Source: Gemmatimonadota bacterium
Lineage (GTDB): Bacteria; Gemmatimonadota; Gemmatimonadetes; Palauibacterales; KS3-K002
DNA length: 38,893 nucleotides
Assembly: GCA_020350785.1 (NCBI GenBank)
Contig: CP070722.1
Span: forward strand, 297,438-336,330
Direction: 5' to 3'
Shown: piece by piece, positions 36,612-38,893 of the stretch
Layout of the letters: each line of letters begins with the position of its first letter
Numbering within the stretch: the stretch's first letter is position 1
The notes under the pieces: model-generated
Seen by the model: the letters and a program-made list of their open reading frames with translations, nothing else
Databases searched by the model: none
What the model was told of the DNA's origin: nothing
Made by a program: the position numbers and the translations under genes

Positions 36612-36633
36612 CCCTCCGGGGTGGGGGCTTTTT
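36612..36633 (+). terminator. Candidate intrinsic terminator after carB
   Basis: CCCTC (36612-36616) can pair with GGGGG (36623-36627), including one G-T pair, over a six-base loop. This is followed by C and five T (36629-36633). The stem is short but GC-rich and is the only hairpin plus T-run seen near a gene end here. Confidence 0.4.
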
Positions 36634-36662
36634 GTAATGGTAGCGGAAGGACTGCCTGAGTC

Positions 36663-38594
36663 ATGAATCAACTTGTCGGACGGGTCGTCGCCACCGAGCG
36701 CAAGCCGAACACGACCCACGAGTTTCATTTTTGGACAGGTCACGAGGCGCCGATAGGAATCGGCTCGATCGTCAAAGTAGTGGCTCGCGGCCAGGTCGTT
36801 TATGGCGTCGTCGTAGAAGGTTTCAGCTACACCGACTTGGTCTCACCGCTCCACGACTATATCGGCTCAGATGCGGATCCCGACTCAGAGGCAAGGGCAC
36901 CGTCAATGCGGCCGGAAATCCGGCTATACTCGGCCGCCGTCCTCAGACGCGAGCCGGAGGAGCCGGTTCAGCCCGTGCCGATGGGCGCCGTCTACCTGGC
37001 CGATGATACTGATATCGTGGTGGGCCTGCGGATGGACTCGTACGTGGGTGGTGAGCGCGATACCGGAATCCCCCTCGGGCTCTACACGAGTGGTGGCCTG
37101 GAGGCGCCCGTTTACCTGGACGCCGATTTTCTGCTCGGCCCCGAGGCGGCTCACCTGAATATCAGCGGCGTCAGTGGTCTGGCCACCAAGACGAGCCTGG
37201 TCGAGTTCTTGCTTGCATCGATCTTCCAACACATGCCGAAAGCCAAGGGCTCTGTGGCGGCGGTCTGCTTCAATGTGAAATGTCCGGACCTCCTGTTTCT
37301 GGATCAGGCGGGTGATCTGGACGAGAACGATGTTCGCATGTACGGGCTGCTGGGTGTGCCGGCACAGCCCTTCAGCAATGTTCGCTACTACGCGCCTTAC
37401 AAAGCCGACGGCTGGAACTTGAACACTCTGAGAACGCACCCCGACCTGGTGGACAACGTCGAGCCACTGCGTTGGGGGCTGAAGGAGGTGCTCCAGTTCT
37501 CGGAGGTGCTGCTGACTCGCGACGACCTCGATGCAAAGGCGGATGCCCTGGTCGATTTCATCCGCGATCGAGTGCTCGATCAGCCCTTTGGCCCCAGCGC
37601 GGGCCATCCGGTGGCGCGCAACCACTTGGTGCGGACTTTTCAGGAACTGGAGGATTGGTTCGACGATGTACTGGCGGTCTGCGAACAGAACGGGACGGAC
37701 CGCTGGATGACCCATCATACGGCGACGATTCGCAAGGTACGCAATCGACTGAACGGTATAGTGAGTCGTGCCCACGGGCTGGTGGTCAACGATGATGCGG
37801 TCAGCGACCTGCCATGGGGTATCTTCGAAGACCGGGCTGTCTACGTTGTGGACGTGGCTAACGTCGAGCCGGAGGCCCAAGACTTGGTATTCGCCCGGGT
37901 CGTCTCGAAGCTGCGCGAGGGGCTGGAAGCGAACAGTCTCGGAGTGAACCACGTCATTGTGTTCGCGGACGAGCTCAACAAGTACGCACCTTCGGACGGT
38001 CCGGACACCTATGTCCGCAAGATGCTGCTGGACATCAGCGAGAGGGGCCGCTACCTGGGGCTTGTCCTCTTCGGCGCCCAGCAATTCCGCTCGCAGGTGC
38101 ACCGGCGTGTGGTCGGCAACTCGGGGTCGGCGGTCTACGGACGCATGGATATGGACGAGCTGGCCATGCCGGGCTACTCGGTGTTGTCAGCGGCGACCAA
38201 GACCAAGTTGGCCAGCCTGGCGAAAGGCGACCTCATGGTCCGGCACCCACACTTCACTCAGCCGATCTTCGTGCGGTTCCCAAAACCGGCGGTCATGCGG
38301 GGGCGCGATGGCATCGAACGGTTCCCGCCGCGCCCCGGACTGTCCTTTGAGGATGCGATCGCACAGGGACTACGCCGTATCGACCGGCGCACGCCCGTCA
38401 ATGAAGTGAAGGACCTGGTCGCGGGGCGCCAGACGGCCGAGGTGTTGTCGGCCTTCCACCAAACCGAGCGCCGCCGGCCGGATGATGCGTTCTCGTTCTT
38501 TCGTTCACAGCTGAGGCGGAAGGTTCAGACGGAGGTTGTGGAGGCCCCGCCGCGAGCCGTACCGGTTCCCGACGACCCTTACGCTCGCGGCTGA
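36663..38594 (+). CDS. HerA-like ATPase with HAS-barrel
   Basis: This 643-residue protein belongs to the HerA/FtsK superfamily. An N-terminal barrel (about 1-60, MNQLVGRVVATERKPNTTHE) like the HAS domain is followed by an ATPase. The P-loop region reads ISGVSGLATKTS (167-178). It has a Lys-Thr (176-177) but lacks the Gly normally before the Lys and seems one residue longer than the usual GxxxxGK[ST] loop. Walker B is clear: HVIVFADELNKYAP (Asp436, Glu437). The C-terminal region contains RYLGLVLFGAQQFRSQVH, like the sensor region of HerA. HerA relatives pump or process DNA, often with NurA nuclease, but no nuclease gene is adjacent. It starts at ATG 36663. A role in DNA processing is inferred from the family. 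Confidence 0.8.
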   Translation: MNQLVGRVVATERKPNTTHEFHFWTGHEAPIGIGSIVKVVARGQVVYGVVVEGFSYTDLVSPLHDYIGSDADPDSEARAPSMRPEIRLYSAAVLRREPEEPVQPVPMGAVYLADDTDIVVGLRMDSYVGGERDTGIPLGLYTSGGLEAPVYLDADFLLGPEAAHLNISGVSGLATKTSLVEFLLASIFQHMPKAKGSVAAVCFNVKCPDLLFLDQAGDLDENDVRMYGLLGVPAQPFSNVRYYAPYKADGWNLNTLRTHPDLVDNVEPLRWGLKEVLQFSEVLLTRDDLDAKADALVDFIRDRVLDQPFGPSAGHPVARNHLVRTFQELEDWFDDVLAVCEQNGTDRWMTHHTATIRKVRNRLNGIVSRAHGLVVNDDAVSDLPWGIFEDRAVYVVDVANVEPEAQDLVFARVVSKLREGLEANSLGVNHVIVFADELNKYAPSDGPDTYVRKMLLDISERGRYLGLVLFGAQQFRSQVHRRVVGNSGSAVYGRMDMDELAMPGYSVLSAATKTKLASLAKGDLMVRHPHFTQPIFVRFPKPAVMRGRDGIERFPPRPGLSFEDAIAQGLRRIDRRTPVNEVKDLVAGRQTAEVLSAFHQTERRRPDDAFSFFRSQLRRKVQTEVVEAPPRAVPVPDDPYARG

Positions 38595-38598
38595 GCGA

Positions 38599-38893
38599 AT
38601 GAGCACGAAGCCCTTCTTGATTGAAGGCATCGCTCTGTGGCTGATAACGGTTGCCGCGGGAGCTGGCCGGGCGCAGGAGGCGCCGTCTCGCGTTATCCTG
38701 CACCTCGCTTCGGACTCCAGTGTCGTCGGTCACTACCGCTTCCTAGCGAATGAGAAAAGCCGCTTGGTCTTCGACATACCGGATGACGATCCGAGGGTCG
38801 CGTTGTTGCGAGATGCTACGGCTCCGCGCCAGCTGGACACCGAGATAGGCGTAACGATCGTCTCTGTGCCGCGCGAAGAGGAGGAAGATCGGC
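38599..38893 (+). CDS. Secreted protein, N-terminal part only
   Basis: This open frame starts at ATG 38599, four bases after the HerA-like stop, and runs off the window end (98 codons visible). The first 24 residues form a Sec signal (hydrophobic EGIALWLITVAAGAG) likely cut after GRAQ or AGA. The following part has alternating strands and an acidic patch (FDIPDDDPR, PREEEED). I do not recognise the family. The tight spacing suggests co-expression with the HerA-like gene, odd for a cytoplasmic DNA-type ATPase and a periplasmic protein. Confidence 0.7.
   Translation, partial: MSTKPFLIEGIALWLITVAAGAGRAQEAPSRVILHLASDSSVVGHYRFLANEKSRLVFDIPDDDPRVALLRDATAPRQLDTEIGVTIVSVPREEEEDR

Noticed and set aside
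36924-38102. 392-codon minus-strand open frame opposite the HerA-like gene
   Set aside because: No recognisable motif; the plus strand has Walker B and HerA-like segments in frame.

Overview
The window is GC-rich, densely coded, chromosomal DNA from a Gram-negative bacterium. Several genes point to an outer membrane: predicted lipoproteins, a secreted beta-barrel-like protein and an S46 dipeptidyl-peptidase. The mix of S46 peptidase, TonB_C lipoproteins, single-chain class II glycyl-tRNA synthetase, a very large NAD-glutamate dehydrogenase and many lineage-specific orphans would fit Gemmatimonadota or a neighbouring phylum, but this is inference from gene content. I see no rRNA, tRNA, CRISPR array, insertion sequence, prophage or integrase. 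This looks like core genome with scattered orphan genes rather than an island.

Layout. 0.2-2.4 kb: a two-domain histidine-degradation enzyme (FtcD) carrying an unusual C2H2 zinc-finger insert, and a small convergent orphan. 2.5-5.1 kb: an orphan cluster in which two diverged paralogous membrane/coiled-coil proteins flank a 477-residue helical protein with a possible Hpt-like start. 5.3-9.8 kb: NAD synthetase, an Lrp/AsnC regulator, a soluble aminopropyltransferase, AdoMet decarboxylase and an OsmC protein. 10.0-12.5 kb: glycerate kinase and glycyl-tRNA synthetase. 12.6-17.7 kb: alpha/beta hydrolase, sodium:neurotransmitter-type symporter, an orphan translationally coupled to a site-2 protease with CBS domains, and endonuclease III. 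17.8-20.9 kb: HD-domain protein, tryptophanase, a 38-residue single-span protein resembling the MetS small subunit of NSS transporters, and an SPFH protein. 21.0-23.5 kb: two tandem TonB_C lipoproteins and a convergent YheT-type hydrolase. 23.7-30.7 kb: giant NAD-GDH, a Cys/Met PLP enzyme and a beta-barrel-like protein. 30.8-38.9 kb: S46 peptidase (minus strand), CarB, a HerA-like ATPase with a variant P-loop, and the start of a secreted protein cut off by the window edge.

How the genes may work together. Several enzymes break down amino acids: FtcD (histidine), tryptophanase, NAD-GDH (glutamate), a Cys/Met-family PLP enzyme and a secreted dipeptidase. This suggests an organism that feeds on peptides and amino acids. 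The Na+ symporter, the tiny MetS-like protein and tryptophanase lie within about 6.4 kb of each other and may form a split tryptophan uptake and degradation module. SpeD and the SpeE-like enzyme supply the two steps of spermidine-type polyamine synthesis.

The most novel items are the zinc finger inside FtcD, the paralogous coiled-coil family around the 477-residue protein, the unannotated MetS-like peptide beside tryptophanase, and the HerA-like ATPase with an altered P-loop.
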